Assembly: GCF_030766725.1 (NCBI RefSeq)
Contig: NZ_JARQWR010000007.1
Location: 186,001-250,000 of the forward strand
DNA length: 64,000 nucleotides
Source of the DNA: Flavobacterium aerium
GTDB taxonomy: Bacteria > Bacteroidota > Bacteroidia > Flavobacteriales > Flavobacteriaceae
Reading direction: 5' to 3'
Part shown: piece after piece, positions 26,369-35,078 of the stretch
Numbering within the stretch: the stretch's first letter is position 1
Layout of the letters: each line of letters starts with the position of its first letter
The notes under the pieces: model-generated
What the model saw: the letters and a program-made list of their open reading frames with translations, nothing else
Database searches by the model: none
What the model was told of the DNA's origin: nothing
Translations under genes and position numbers: made by a program

Positions 26369-27151
26369 TTATCCAATTATGTATTCTTCATCTACCTTCA
26401 TTACAATGGTTGGTTTACCTTTTGGATAATAATCAAATCCGCCAATATGCCCCAATGCTATGGGGTATTTTTCCAATATCGATTCCATCTTATCCTCAAA
26501 ACTTAAAATATCAATGTATTGCTTTTTCTGTAACGCTTTGCCTTGTCTGCCATTGGTAAAAAACAACATTAAGTTCGTCCGACTTTCGACTTCTTTTTCT
26601 AAATAATAGAGTACATCAATATTCTCTTCTTTTGCCGTGGCACTAATTGCTGAAATGAACTTGTTTTTCTCGGCAATTACTATATTGCAATCCATTCGCA
26701 ATGCCATGGTTTCTGCATTTTGCTTTTTCAAAGAAGATCCTACTAATTGTAGAAACTTCTTTTTCGGATAAATGAATGGTTTATTTTTATTTTCAAATCG
26801 GATTAACTTAGGCTGGTTCAACTTTTCATCTTCACATAGAATAACCTCCTCCTTTTTCAAAATTTTTTCTACTTCTTTCATGAACAAAAAATCATAATCG
26901 AAAAGTTGATGTGATCCTGTCCCAATTTTTAATATATTCTCATCTTGATAAGCATAGAGGAAACTTTCTTCATATTGATTCACAACTGCTTGTAGTTTTT
27001 CCAATACTCTTTCTGGATGTGCTGTTTTTACAATGGTTTCTAAGGATGCAGGATTATCCGCATGACCTCCATAACCTTTCCCAAATTTAAAGTAATCGTA
27101 CGTATAAAGATCTGTGGGGTATTCAAAATACCAATAAACGCCTAAAATCAT
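26369..27151 (-). CDS. Hypothetical protein
   Basis: 260-residue soluble protein without signal peptide or motifs I recognise. Mixed alpha/beta with many aromatic residues near the start (LGVYWYFEYPTDLYTYDYF) and a Gly/His segment (GKGYGGHADN). The C-terminal part includes YPIALGHIGGFDYYPKG. It is followed on the same strand by the serine hydrolase gene and preceded by an SMI1/KNR4 gene. Its position next to immunity-like genes hints at a related role, but nothing in the sequence proves it. Confidence 0.75.
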   Translation of the reverse strand: MILGVYWYFEYPTDLYTYDYFKFGKGYGGHADNPASLETIVKTAHPERVLEKLQAVVNQYEESFLYAYQDENILKIGTGSHQLFDYDFLFMKEVEKILKKEEVILCEDEKLNQPKLIRFENKNKPFIYPKKKFLQLVGSSLKKQNAETMALRMDCNIVIAEKNKFISAISATAKEENIDVLYYLEKEVESRTNLMLFFTNGRQGKALQKKQYIDILSFEDKMESILEKYPIALGHIGGFDYYPKGKPTIVMKVDEEYIIG

Positions 27152-27219
27152 TTGTTTTTATTTTACTCTATTTATTACCGTAATGGCTTCGTTGCAAATT
27201 CATTCCTGCATCCATTAAT

Positions 27220-28038
27220 TTAAACACCGTAAATGATGTGTTCTAATGCTATTATTTTAAATTCATTTTTCGTCATTTCAGCTAACAATTCTGCTCTTAT
27301 TGTATCATCATAAATATTGATTAATAGGGCATTTTCTGAAATTTCAGGGTAACGTAAAGCGGTTGTTTTTGTTTGTGATTGTAATTCATTATAACGCTCA
27401 TCTTCTTCTTCAATAAAACCGCTTGGGGATTTGTTTGGGCTTACAGAAATCCAACATTCTTTGTATTGTCCTCTATAGAGCGTATATCCGTAATCTAAAC
27501 TATCGGGTGCTTCAAATTGAACATCCAATGCTTTTGAAATCTTTTGTACTACTTCTTCCAGAGCAGCATCAGTGTCTATAACATATTCGTATTCTGTGTC
27601 TATGATGAGTAGATTTAAATATTCTTTAAAATTATTTGCTACTTTTTCTTCGGAATCACATTCTGTATCTATCAATGTGATTTCAGGTTCGTCGTTGTTT
27701 TTTCTGTAATCCAAGCAAATATTCCAATGTCCATCACCATCAAAGGGAATAAGTCCATTCAGTTCAAAACTCACAGTACTTTCATAGTCTGACAAGTCAC
27801 AATCTGTTAGGGAAGGAAAATGTGGCCCTATCCCAAAAATCTGTCCATGTGGCAATCCTTCAATCGTATAGCGGATATAACCTCCATTTTGAACATTTAA
27901 TAGTTCAATATATTCTTTTGGTAATTTGTACCCAAGGCTTCTTTCAGCATCCAGTACCATTTCTTCTGTTAGTGTGGGTTGAACATAGGATAAATAAGCG
28001 GGTACTTGCCAAATATTCTTCATTTCGTTTTCTTCCAT
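27220..28038 (-). CDS. SMI1/KNR4-family protein
   Basis: 272 residues. The N-terminal SUKH domain (about 15-160) shows the family hallmarks ERSLGYKLPKEYIELLNVQNGGYIR and FDGDGHWNICLDYRKN. The C-terminal 100 residues are a further acidic domain of unknown type. SUKH proteins are frequent immunity proteins in bacterial polymorphic-toxin loci, but no toxin gene is adjacent, so the function here is open. A HEAT/SMI1 gene lies 30 bases upstream on the same strand. Confidence 0.85.
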   Translation of the reverse strand: MEENEMKNIWQVPAYLSYVQPTLTEEMVLDAERSLGYKLPKEYIELLNVQNGGYIRYTIEGLPHGQIFGIGPHFPSLTDCDLSDYESTVSFELNGLIPFDGDGHWNICLDYRKNNDEPEITLIDTECDSEEKVANNFKEYLNLLIIDTEYEYVIDTDAALEEVVQKISKALDVQFEAPDSLDYGYTLYRGQYKECWISVSPNKSPSGFIEEEDERYNELQSQTKTTALRYPEISENALLINIYDDTIRAELLAEMTKNEFKIIALEHIIYGV

Positions 28039-28068
28039 GTCAATTTATATTTTATGCGTTAGTTGTGT

Positions 28069-29112
28069 TTATTTTGTTCCTAATTCTTTTAGAAATTCCA
28101 TAAAACTTGAGGCATACAATTCAAATTCCCATTTCCCAGCTCCATGCATACTGGTATAGATAGGGGCGTCATTTTCATGTATTGCATTCAAATCTATGCA
28201 ATAGGGATCGGCTCCTGCATCGGCAATTACAACATAGTTTGCTGGCCAATCTTTTATTGGTTCTTGGGTTGTGGGATTAACCGAATAGCCTTCTTGGGCC
28301 TTTATTAGTTTTGAGGCACCATATAGATCTAATCCTTGAAAGTATTTTTTCCCATTTATGGTAACCCGAATCGGTGAGTAATTTTTTAGAAATAACAAAT
28401 AATTTTCTGGTAAAGCCCAGTGTTGTTCAATCTTTTGTATATCGTTCTCATCAGCGATTGCAAACCAATTGAAAGGATTTACCAGGTCTTGATTTTTTCC
28501 TCTTTTAGCGATTAGCTTTTTATTCAATCTGACTATTAGTTTTTCAAGCGGCGTTTTTGGGTCTTCTAAGGATGGGTGTGTTTTTGGTGCTGTATGTCCT
28601 TCTCCATCTTTTTTTCCTTGTTGTTGCCATGCTAAAATTTCAGCAATTCTGAAATCTTCAGGGTTCCAATAGCCCGGATCATTGGGTAATCCTCGATCAA
28701 AGGTTTGATTACTTATAATCGAGAGGCTTTTTATAGCTTTCCCTCTAATTTCTTTGCTTAAATTTTCATTGTTTATTATCCCAATCACCGCATCATAGGC
28801 TTCTTTTCCCTTTACTTTGAATAGTCCATCGATTCCCCAATAGGTTAGTTCTGGTTCAGTAAGTGTCCATTCAAAATAGGTGACATAAGCTGTTTCATTA
28901 TCGTGAACTAATCTTATTATATCTGATAGTAGATAATTCCTCCAGTGCAATAACTGCCCTTCTTTTGTGTATTGAATAAAGGCCTGTAGTACCTTTTCTC
29001 TTTCTGTTTCTCCAAAGGTTTTAATCAATTTGTCTTTCAGATTTGAAAATTTAACCCCATCTGTCTCGTTGATTAATTTTTGTATGGCTGGTTCAATGGT
29101 ATTATTATTCAT
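28069..29112 (-). CDS. HEAT-like and SMI1/KNR4 domain protein
   Basis: 347 residues. The N-terminal half (about 1-165) is helical and HEAT-like (GKEAYDAVIGIINNENLSKEI). The C-terminal part (about 215-345) is a SUKH/SMI1 domain: IQKIEQHWALPENYLLFLKNYSP and VVIADAGADPYCIDLNA. Both SMI1 genes lie head to tail 30 bases apart, so they are probably co-transcribed. Possible immunity or protein-interaction role. The 257 bases upstream hold only the divergent promoter region. Confidence 0.8.
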   Translation of the reverse strand: MNNNTIEPAIQKLINETDGVKFSNLKDKLIKTFGETEREKVLQAFIQYTKEGQLLHWRNYLLSDIIRLVHDNETAYVTYFEWTLTEPELTYWGIDGLFKVKGKEAYDAVIGIINNENLSKEIRGKAIKSLSIISNQTFDRGLPNDPGYWNPEDFRIAEILAWQQQGKKDGEGHTAPKTHPSLEDPKTPLEKLIVRLNKKLIAKRGKNQDLVNPFNWFAIADENDIQKIEQHWALPENYLLFLKNYSPIRVTINGKKYFQGLDLYGASKLIKAQEGYSVNPTTQEPIKDWPANYVVIADAGADPYCIDLNAIHENDAPIYTSMHGAGKWEFELYASSFMEFLKELGTK

Positions 29113-29308
29113 AAAAACGGCTTAATTTTTCAGGTTGCATTTACACTATACCTGTAAATATACTATGAAAGATTTCATAGGCAAAATCAATTTTCAAAAT
29201 TTTGTATTCTCTCCTTTTTAAATATAAATTCAGCTATTACATACCTTACTAACATAAATGATAACATATTTTTTTATTTTTATTAAAAAATTCTATCTTC
29301 ATTATTAT

Positions 29309-29316
29309 TATATTTG
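29309..29316 (+). promoter_or_regulatory. Putative -7 element of the SRPBCC gene
   Basis: TATATTTG exactly matches TAnnTTTG, 53 bases before the start codon. There is no TTG at the usual distance. Confidence 0.35.
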
Positions 29317-29369
29317 AATTTGATCAATCAACAAGTTAGAGTTTAATACTATTATATAAAAATATCTTT

Positions 29370-29804
29370 ATGGAAAGACAAACATTCAGTACTACTATTA
29401 ATGCTTCAAGAGAAAGGGTTTGGGAAATACTATGGGGAAATTATTCTGCTTGGAATGCTCATTCTAGTGAGCGTCTTCGTTTAGAAAGTGATTTTAAAAG
29501 AGGTAGTAAATTAAAATACATTAGTAATACTAATAATGGTGTAGTGGCTACTATTGAAGAAATAATCCCTAATGAATACATCTCTCTTAGAGATCTTGGA
29601 GATATTAAGGATGGAGAAGAAATCGTTTATATAATGAGAACGGATGATATAGATTTACAAAACTTCAAATTAACGACAGTAGATGGCGCCACTTTATTAG
29701 AAGTAGATATGGTGAATGTTACTAATCCTAGTATTCAGGCAAAGTTGAAACAGTATTGGGATACAGCCTTACAAAATGTAAAGAACCTTTCTGAAAAGGA
29801 ATAA
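29370..29804 (+). CDS. SRPBCC/AHSA1-like protein
   Basis: 144-residue START/Bet v1-like ligand-binding fold. The start TFSTTINASRERVWEILWGNYSAWNAHS is typical of SRPBCC proteins, followed by seven strands and a long C-terminal helix (SIQAKLKQYWDTALQNVKNLSEK). The ligand is unknown. It is a single gene followed by a terminator. Confidence 0.88.
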   Translation: MERQTFSTTINASRERVWEILWGNYSAWNAHSSERLRLESDFKRGSKLKYISNTNNGVVATIEEIIPNEYISLRDLGDIKDGEEIVYIMRTDDIDLQNFKLTTVDGATLLEVDMVNVTNPSIQAKLKQYWDTALQNVKNLSEKE

Positions 29805-29840
29805 ATCATAGGATTCTATCTTTTAAAAAATAGGAGGTAA

Positions 29841-29873
29841 AAAAAAAGACTGTTATCTAACAGTCTTTTTTTT
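29841..29873 (+). terminator. Terminator of the SRPBCC gene
   Basis: The stem AAAAAAAGACTGTTA with complementary TAACAGTCTTTTTTT ends in a T-run. The loop is short, so part of the stem probably opens. Confidence 0.75.
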
Positions 29874-30026
29874 ATGTTTTAACTGCTTTCCTCCATTTAT
29901 ATCCATCTACAAACTTATTTTAAGCTTTTAATTTTGTAAATTTATCAGCAATAGAATATCCGAAAAAATCCCTCCTCCCCCAATTACCTGTTCTAAAATT
30001 TAGAATCGTATTAAATTTTACAATCA

Positions 30027-30530
30027 ATGGAATATACAATTAAATGGCTAGAGGACAAAACTCGTTTAAAAGAATTGGTGGATTTTTTCATGACCCACAA
30101 AACGGATTCCTACATCTCACATGGAGAAATATTATCGGGCAGAGCAGATGACTCTCATCACTGGAGCGCAAACCTTGAATCCATATTAAGCAAACAATTC
30201 AATGAGGATTTCAATAGTGAGGATTCAACCACAAAACTGAAAATTCTAATTGCCGAAAAAAATGATGGTACAATCATTGGTATGGTAGTATTCCATATTA
30301 TCAATAGTGGTTTTAAGAATTACGCTGTTTTAGAAGACATGCTTTTAGACCACTCCATTCGAGGCCAATCTATTGGTAGCAAATTATTAGAAACCGCAAT
30401 CGATGAATCGAAGCACTGGGGCATTAGCTTGATGCTATTAGAAAGTGGTATTGACAATCATGGTGCGCATCATTTCTTTGAAAAATATGGTTTTAAGAAA
30501 GTTTCTGAAAATTATATTCTCCCCCTTTAA
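30027..30530 (+). CDS. GNAT-family N-acetyltransferase
   Basis: 167 residues. The acetyl-CoA-binding motif A region DHSIRGQSIGSKLLETAIDE fits the RGxGxG/A pattern, and the end HHFFEKYGFKKVSENY is typical of the family. The N-terminal about 60 residues are less conserved. The acceptor is unknown. A 48-base gap separates it from the Crp/Fnr-like gene; the two may share a transcript. Confidence 0.9.
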   Translation: MEYTIKWLEDKTRLKELVDFFMTHKTDSYISHGEILSGRADDSHHWSANLESILSKQFNEDFNSEDSTTKLKILIAEKNDGTIIGMVVFHIINSGFKNYAVLEDMLLDHSIRGQSIGSKLLETAIDESKHWGISLMLLESGIDNHGAHHFFEKYGFKKVSENYILPL

Positions 30531-30578
30531 AGTAATTTCTAATCAAAAATTAGTCTTTAATTAAAAATTCATTTCACT

Positions 30579-31214
30579 ATGATAGATCCAAAATTTGATT
30601 TCTTTTTAAGTAGATTTTCTCTTTTTATATCCTTAACAGATGAAGAAAAACAACTTTTCATCAATCGAATAAGAGTTGTCACTGTAAAAAAAGGAACTTT
30701 TCTCCTAAAGGAAGGAACAATAAGTACACATTCTTATTTTGTTAACAAAGGTCTTGCGCGGATATACCATATTAATAAAGAGGGGAATGAAATAATTTCT
30801 TTTTTTGCATTAGAAGGATGGTGGGCCAATGATTTAGAAAGTTTTTGTACACAAACGCCTTCCAAAAAATTCATTGAGGTATTGGAAGATTCCGAATTAT
30901 TCATCATTAGCCACACTGATTACGAACAGTCTTTTATTGATATTCCAAAATTTGAACGCTACTGGCGAATTATAGGTGTAAATAGTTACCTCGCTCATAT
31001 TAAAAGACTCGAAGAATTTCAAGAATTATCTGCTGTCAAACGTTATAAACAGTTCATCAAAAAGTATCCTGAACTAGAATCCAGAACCAAACAAAAATAT
31101 ATTGCTTCCTATTGGGTATTGCTCCGGAATCGCTCAGTGCTCTCAAAAAGAAGCTCATTGAAAAAAAATAATTCCTTAAGATTTCTTATTGGCAACGTTT
31201 CCAAATCGTCCTAA
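30579..31214 (+). CDS. Crp/Fnr-family regulator with frameshifted HTH
   Basis: Open for 211 residues, with a normal cNMP-binding-like barrel (about 20-125) and dimer helix. The C-terminus leaves the family pattern after KYIASY: in the current frame it reads WVLLRNRSVLSK, but shifting by one base at about 31113 restores GIAPESLSALKKKLIEKK and a stop at 31169-31171. One base, probably T or C, appears to be missing, and the recognition helix is lost in the annotated frame. It is either a degraded gene or a sequencing error. It lies 50 bases before an SDR gene, its likely target. Confidence 0.85.
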   Translation: MIDPKFDFFLSRFSLFISLTDEEKQLFINRIRVVTVKKGTFLLKEGTISTHSYFVNKGLARIYHINKEGNEIISFFALEGWWANDLESFCTQTPSKKFIEVLEDSELFIISHTDYEQSFIDIPKFERYWRIIGVNSYLAHIKRLEEFQELSAVKRYKQFIKKYPELESRTKQKYIASYWVLLRNRSVLSKRSSLKKNNSLRFLIGNVSKSS

Positions 31215-31264
31215 TTTTATAGTATTAGAAACCTGGATTATTCAAATCCACAGATATAAATACT

Positions 31265-32023
31265 ATGAACCGATTATTAGATAAAGTGGTTATCATCACT
31301 GGTGCAGCAAATGGAATGGGTGCAGTCGAAGCAAAAATGTTGGCTATGGAAGGAGCAAAAGTACTGCTTACTGATGTGCAGGAAGAAAAGCTTAAAGTAG
31401 TTACTAATGAAATTAAGGCACTTGGAGGAGATGTTTCCTATATGGTTCATGATGTTAGTAATGAAAGTCAATGGGATGCCGTGATCAAAGAAGTAATTCG
31501 ACTATATGGTAAGATTGATATTCTAGTAAATAATGCGGCTATTATAGGTGATATTTCTTCACCAATGGAAAATCGTACAGTTGAAGAGTTTAATAAAATT
31601 CTAAATATCAATTTAACGAGTCAATTTATAGGAATGAAATCTGTTGTACCCTATATGAAAAAAGCAAAAAAAGGTTCTATCGTCAATATTTCTTCTATTG
31701 GAGGAATAATGGGATCTGCTGGAGGCACTGCCTATACTGCATCAAAAGGTGGTTCCCGATTATTGTCAAAAGGTGCTGCTATAGAATTAGCTCCTTTTAA
31801 TATTCGTGTAAATTCTGTTCATCCAGGATTTGTTGATACTCCAATGAATAAAAACATGCCTAACGCAAATGAATTTAAACAGATGGCCGTTGGCGGAACT
31901 CCTTTAGGTAGAGCTGGTAAAGAAGAAGAAATTGCTTATGGTGTTATTTTTCTAGCTTCAGATGAATCCTCTTTTATTACAGGTACAGAACTAATTATTG
32001 ACGGGGGAAATACTGCTGTTTAA
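31265..32023 (+). CDS. SDR-family oxidoreductase
   Basis: Classical short-chain dehydrogenase of 252 residues. Cofactor motif TGAANGMG (12-19), NNAA (89-92), catalytic S144, Y157 and K161 (YTASK). The Asp in LLTDVQ after beta2 favours NAD over NADP. The end ASDESSFITGTELIIDGG is typical. It resembles glucose/3-alpha-hydroxysteroid dehydrogenase-like SDRs, but the substrate cannot be assigned. A terminator follows. Confidence 0.92.
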   Translation: MNRLLDKVVIITGAANGMGAVEAKMLAMEGAKVLLTDVQEEKLKVVTNEIKALGGDVSYMVHDVSNESQWDAVIKEVIRLYGKIDILVNNAAIIGDISSPMENRTVEEFNKILNINLTSQFIGMKSVVPYMKKAKKGSIVNISSIGGIMGSAGGTAYTASKGGSRLLSKGAAIELAPFNIRVNSVHPGFVDTPMNKNMPNANEFKQMAVGGTPLGRAGKEEEIAYGVIFLASDESSFITGTELIIDGGNTAV

Positions 32024-32048
32024 TTTAGTTTAATCATAACAATAACAT

Positions 32049-32083
32049 AGGTAAAATAGAGTGAAATCTATTTTACCTTTTTT
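32049..32083. terminator. Bidirectional terminator
   Basis: A perfect 12-bp stem AGGTAAAATAGA/TCTATTTTACCT (32049-32060, 32067-32078) followed by a T-run lies between convergent genes. Confidence 0.8.
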
Positions 32084-32092
32084 TATTCCATT

Positions 32093-32755
32093 TTATTGTT
32101 TTGCTAATTTCTTAATATCTTCTATTTCTAGAATTTGTGTGGGATAACCGATCAAAGCACTATTAATCATCGCTAGTCCTACTTCTTTCATTGTGCTAAT
32201 TTGATTGGGGAATATTAATCGCAACAAGGGCGTCATACTACTAATCACTTTATAATATCCTTTTACGTTTTTTTGTCCTTTTGTTGGCTTCATAAATCCC
32301 GGTCGGAAATTATATTCTTTTTTAAAGGCTAATTTCAGTAAGGCATTCTCCGTCTTTCCTTTAACACGAGCCCACATAACTTTCCCTTTTTCCGAACTAT
32401 CGGTATGACTGCCAGACACAAAACTGAAAATCATATTGGAATTGAAATGAACCAAAGTGTTTGCAAAATGCATTGTTGTGTCATAAGTAATATAACTGTA
32501 TTCTGACTCTTTCATTCCGTTTGAACTTATACCTGCACAATAGAAACAGGCATCGTATCCTGTTAATTCTGCTGTAACTTCATCCAACTTAAAGAAATCT
32601 GAAACAATGCATTCTTTTAATTTGACATGACTAAACCCCGATGGCTTCCGATTTACAATGAGCACTTTCTCTATTTCAGGATGTGCTAAACATTCTAGCA
32701 ATACTCCTTCACCTACCATGCCTGTAGCTCCAGTAATAATAACTTTTATCCCCAT
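32093..32755 (-). CDS. NAD(P)-binding atypical SDR protein
   Basis: 220 residues with an N-terminal Rossmann motif TGATGMVGEGVL (8-19) and a beta2 end NRKPSG. A Tyr-rich segment (SEYSYITYDTTMHF) takes the place of a classical YxxxK. This matches NAD(P)H-binding epimerase-like proteins related to HTATIP2/YbjT. Substrate unknown. It is monocistronic. Confidence 0.85.
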   Translation of the reverse strand: MGIKVIITGATGMVGEGVLLECLAHPEIEKVLIVNRKPSGFSHVKLKECIVSDFFKLDEVTAELTGYDACFYCAGISSNGMKESEYSYITYDTTMHFANTLVHFNSNMIFSFVSGSHTDSSEKGKVMWARVKGKTENALLKLAFKKEYNFRPGFMKPTKGQKNVKGYYKVISSMTPLLRLIFPNQISTMKEVGLAMINSALIGYPTQILEIEDIKKLAKQ

Positions 32756-32878
32756 AAATCGGTATCTGTTTATTAATAAGACTATAACTCAAAAAGATGT
32801 CTCTCAAAGTTAAATTATTATCTGCACAAATACTTTAATTCTGCATGCTCATTTCATTTATTGAAAAGTAATACCAAA

Positions 32879-32956
32879 CTATAATTTTGTTGCCACACGT
32901 TCGATTGGGATTACTACAAATAATGTGTTGATGTACTTAAAGCGTTTCTTTTTCAT
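32879..32956 (-). CDS. Possible small peptide gene (25 aa)
   Basis: Starts at ATG 32956 and stops at TAG. The peptide has a very basic start (MKKKRFKYI), a hydrophobic middle (NTLFVVIPI) and a polar end (ERVATKL). It could encode a small membrane-active peptide or be a chance frame. No promoter of full consensus was seen. Confidence 0.2.
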   Translation of the reverse strand: MKKKRFKYINTLFVVIPIERVATKL

Positions 32957-33014
32957 TTTTATACATTTTAAAATTAATACCGGACAAATGTGCGACAGTT
33001 CAAAACTTTAAAAC

Positions 33015-33028
33015 TTGACTTAAGTCAA
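33015..33028. promoter_or_regulatory. Crp/Fnr-like operator TTGACTTAAGTCAA
   Basis: A perfect 14-bp palindrome, 75 bases upstream of the GrpB-family gene. The half-sites TTGAC/GTCAA with four central bases match the general Crp/Fnr/Dnr box form. Two Crp/Fnr genes are encoded within 10 kb. Confidence 0.45.
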
Positions 33029-33102
33029 AAAATGAAAAAAGGTATTTTTTACTCTCTTTTAAAAAAGTAATTTTACATTTCCCTTTTATACAAGTTATTC
33101 TT

Positions 33103-33684
33103 ATGATTGATAATACTATTGTTGTGGTTCCCTATTCTAATGATTGGGCTCCCTCTTTTCAGCTTTTAAAAACTATTTATGAATCTCATTTAAATGGGCT
33201 TTTCACAAGTATTGAACATGTTGGAAGTACCTCCGTAGTTGGACTAGCGGCAAAACCGGTTTTGGATATTGACATTATTATTCACAATCAAAGTACACTT
33301 GAACAATGTATCAGAACACTACAAAAACTAGGGTATACTAGTGTTGGTGAAATGGGTATTCCGGGAAGATTTGCATTCAGAAGGGATTCGAATAAAACAC
33401 CTGAAAATGGTTCAGGTACACCATGGCCACAACATCATTTATATGTTTGTCTTGAAGACAGTATCAGCCTAAAAAATCATTTGTCTTTTCGGAATTATCT
33501 TCGTTCAAATCCTAAAGCTGTTCAGGAATATAGTACCTTAAAGATGGGATTGGCTCAAAAATTCCCTAATGATATTGATCAATATGTTGAAGGTAAAACA
33601 GCTTTCATTATTTCTATCTTAGAAAAAACGGGGATTGACTCCAATTCTTTACAGGACATTACACTTCAGAATAAAGCAAAATAA
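33103..33684 (+). CDS. GrpB/UPF0157-family protein
   Basis: 193-residue predicted nucleotidyltransferase-fold protein. The signature EHVGSTSVVGLAAKPVLDIDI (about 38-58) has the GS and DxD elements of the polymerase-beta-like superfamily. The middle PWPQHHLYVCL is a second family block. Substrate unknown. It is monocistronic, with a Crp/Fnr-like box upstream and a terminator downstream. Confidence 0.9.
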   Translation: MIDNTIVVVPYSNDWAPSFQLLKTIYESHLNGLFTSIEHVGSTSVVGLAAKPVLDIDIIIHNQSTLEQCIRTLQKLGYTSVGEMGIPGRFAFRRDSNKTPENGSGTPWPQHHLYVCLEDSISLKNHLSFRNYLRSNPKAVQEYSTLKMGLAQKFPNDIDQYVEGKTAFIISILEKTGIDSNSLQDITLQNKAK

Positions 33685-33688
33685 AAGT

Positions 33689-33720
33689 AAAAAGGCTGTT
33701 GATGATACAACAGCCTTTTT
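33689..33720. terminator. Bidirectional terminator
   Basis: The 12-bp stem AAAAAGGCTGTT/AACAGCCTTTTT (33689-33700, 33709-33720) lies between the convergent GrpB and ankyrin genes. Confidence 0.82.
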
Positions 33721-33723
33721 ACT

Positions 33724-35067
33724 TTATCCATTTAGAATTTTGCTTTTCTCTGCATTAAATTCATCTTGTGTCAGAATTTGCGCATCTAATAATTCTTTGA
33801 GATCCATTAATGCTTGCTTCTTTGCATTTAAACCTTGTTCTGCTGGGGCTTCAACGGTCACTTTTTCAACGGATGTTGTCATCGCGCTCTTACTTCCGTA
33901 TTGCAATAAAAGTTCTGTTATTTCATTGTATCCTTTGATATTCGAATAATCAATTGCTTTTTGCTCTTTTACATTCACAATTGCAGGGTCTGCCTTGTGT
34001 TCTAATAAATATTTTACGATATCCTTCTTTCCATTTGCAGCAGCATAATGTAATGCTGTATTACCGCTTTCATCTTGAATATCGACTTTGGCTTCATTTT
34101 CAATCAGCAATTTCACTAAACTAAGATGTCCTTTTTTAGTGGCTACATGCAATAAACTTTCTCCGCCGTAATTATAATTATTATTCAAAGTAAAACTACT
34201 ATCTACTGCAATATTTGTAGCAGATTCAATCCAATCCAAGTAAGAATTCATAGATTCATCTTGGCCTGATATTGGTTTGCTGTAATTCACATCTATTCCA
34301 TTATTGAGGAATAGGCTAACAATTTCTTTTTGATTATTACCACAAGCATACCATATTGGTGATAAACCATTGGAAGAAGATACTTTAATATCAGCTCCTT
34401 TTTCTACTAATAGTTTAATCATCATATTATTGTTTTGGTAACAGGCCAACAATAGCGCTGTTTCTCCTTCATGGTTGCTGTGATTTACATTTGCACCATT
34501 CTCCAACAATAGTTCTGTCACAGGTACGTTTTTTGACTCAATCGCTGAAAAAAGTGGTGTATTTCCTAATTTATCTGTAGCATTTACATTGGCTCCATGA
34601 TTAATAAAAACCAGTACAACTTCTTTATTTCGAACACCTGATGCTAAGAACAGTGGGGTTTCTGCACGATTATTTTCTGCATCGACTTCAATATCTCCTA
34701 TCGCTAATAATTTTTCAACCAATTCGATTTGGGAGGTTACCGCTGTAAGATGTAATAAACTATTGCCTTGATTATCATTGATTGTTGTTTTTGCTCCTGC
34801 TTCTAATAAGTATAAAGCAGTTTGTTTCTGTTTTTGTAAACAGGCAAAAAATAACGGTGTTTCTCCATTATGATCTTCATAATCCAAAACAGCACCGGCT
34901 TCTATCAGTGATTTTACAATATCCAAATAACCTCTGTGTGCAGCATAATGTAAGGCTGTTCTCCCTTTTTCATCGGTATAGGCTACCTCTACTTCATTAT
35001 TGTTCAGTAATAATTCTGCTATTTTTCGTTTACCTGCTTCGCAGGCTATTATAAATGACATTGACAT
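33724..35067 (-). CDS. Ankyrin-repeat protein with SHOCT-like tail
   Basis: 447 residues. About ten ankyrin repeats (roughly residues 1-390) show the consensus G-TALHYAA-G---IVKLLLE-GA, for example GRTALHYAAHRGYLDIVKSL. A linker is followed by a C-terminal helical hairpin (LMDLKELLDAQILTQDEFNAEKSK) fitting the SHOCT oligomerisation motif. There is no signal peptide, so it is cytoplasmic. It lies 11 bases after the other ankyrin gene, in an operon. Probably a protein-binding scaffold; partner unknown. Confidence 0.9.
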   Translation of the reverse strand: MSMSFIIACEAGKRKIAELLLNNNEVEVAYTDEKGRTALHYAAHRGYLDIVKSLIEAGAVLDYEDHNGETPLFFACLQKQKQTALYLLEAGAKTTINDNQGNSLLHLTAVTSQIELVEKLLAIGDIEVDAENNRAETPLFLASGVRNKEVVLVFINHGANVNATDKLGNTPLFSAIESKNVPVTELLLENGANVNHSNHEGETALLLACYQNNNMMIKLLVEKGADIKVSSSNGLSPIWYACGNNQKEIVSLFLNNGIDVNYSKPISGQDESMNSYLDWIESATNIAVDSSFTLNNNYNYGGESLLHVATKKGHLSLVKLLIENEAKVDIQDESGNTALHYAAANGKKDIVKYLLEHKADPAIVNVKEQKAIDYSNIKGYNEITELLLQYGSKSAMTTSVEKVTVEAPAEQGLNAKKQALMDLKELLDAQILTQDEFNAEKSKILNG

Positions 35068-35078
35068 TGTTATACTTT

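Larger units (their letters stand above)
32756..33102. other. Gene-free region with a palindromic box
   Basis: 347 AT-rich bases between divergent genes. It holds a perfect 14-bp palindrome (33015-33028) and a possible 25-codon minus-strand frame (32879-32956). I see no conserved gene, RNA structure or complete promoter. Confidence 0.5.
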
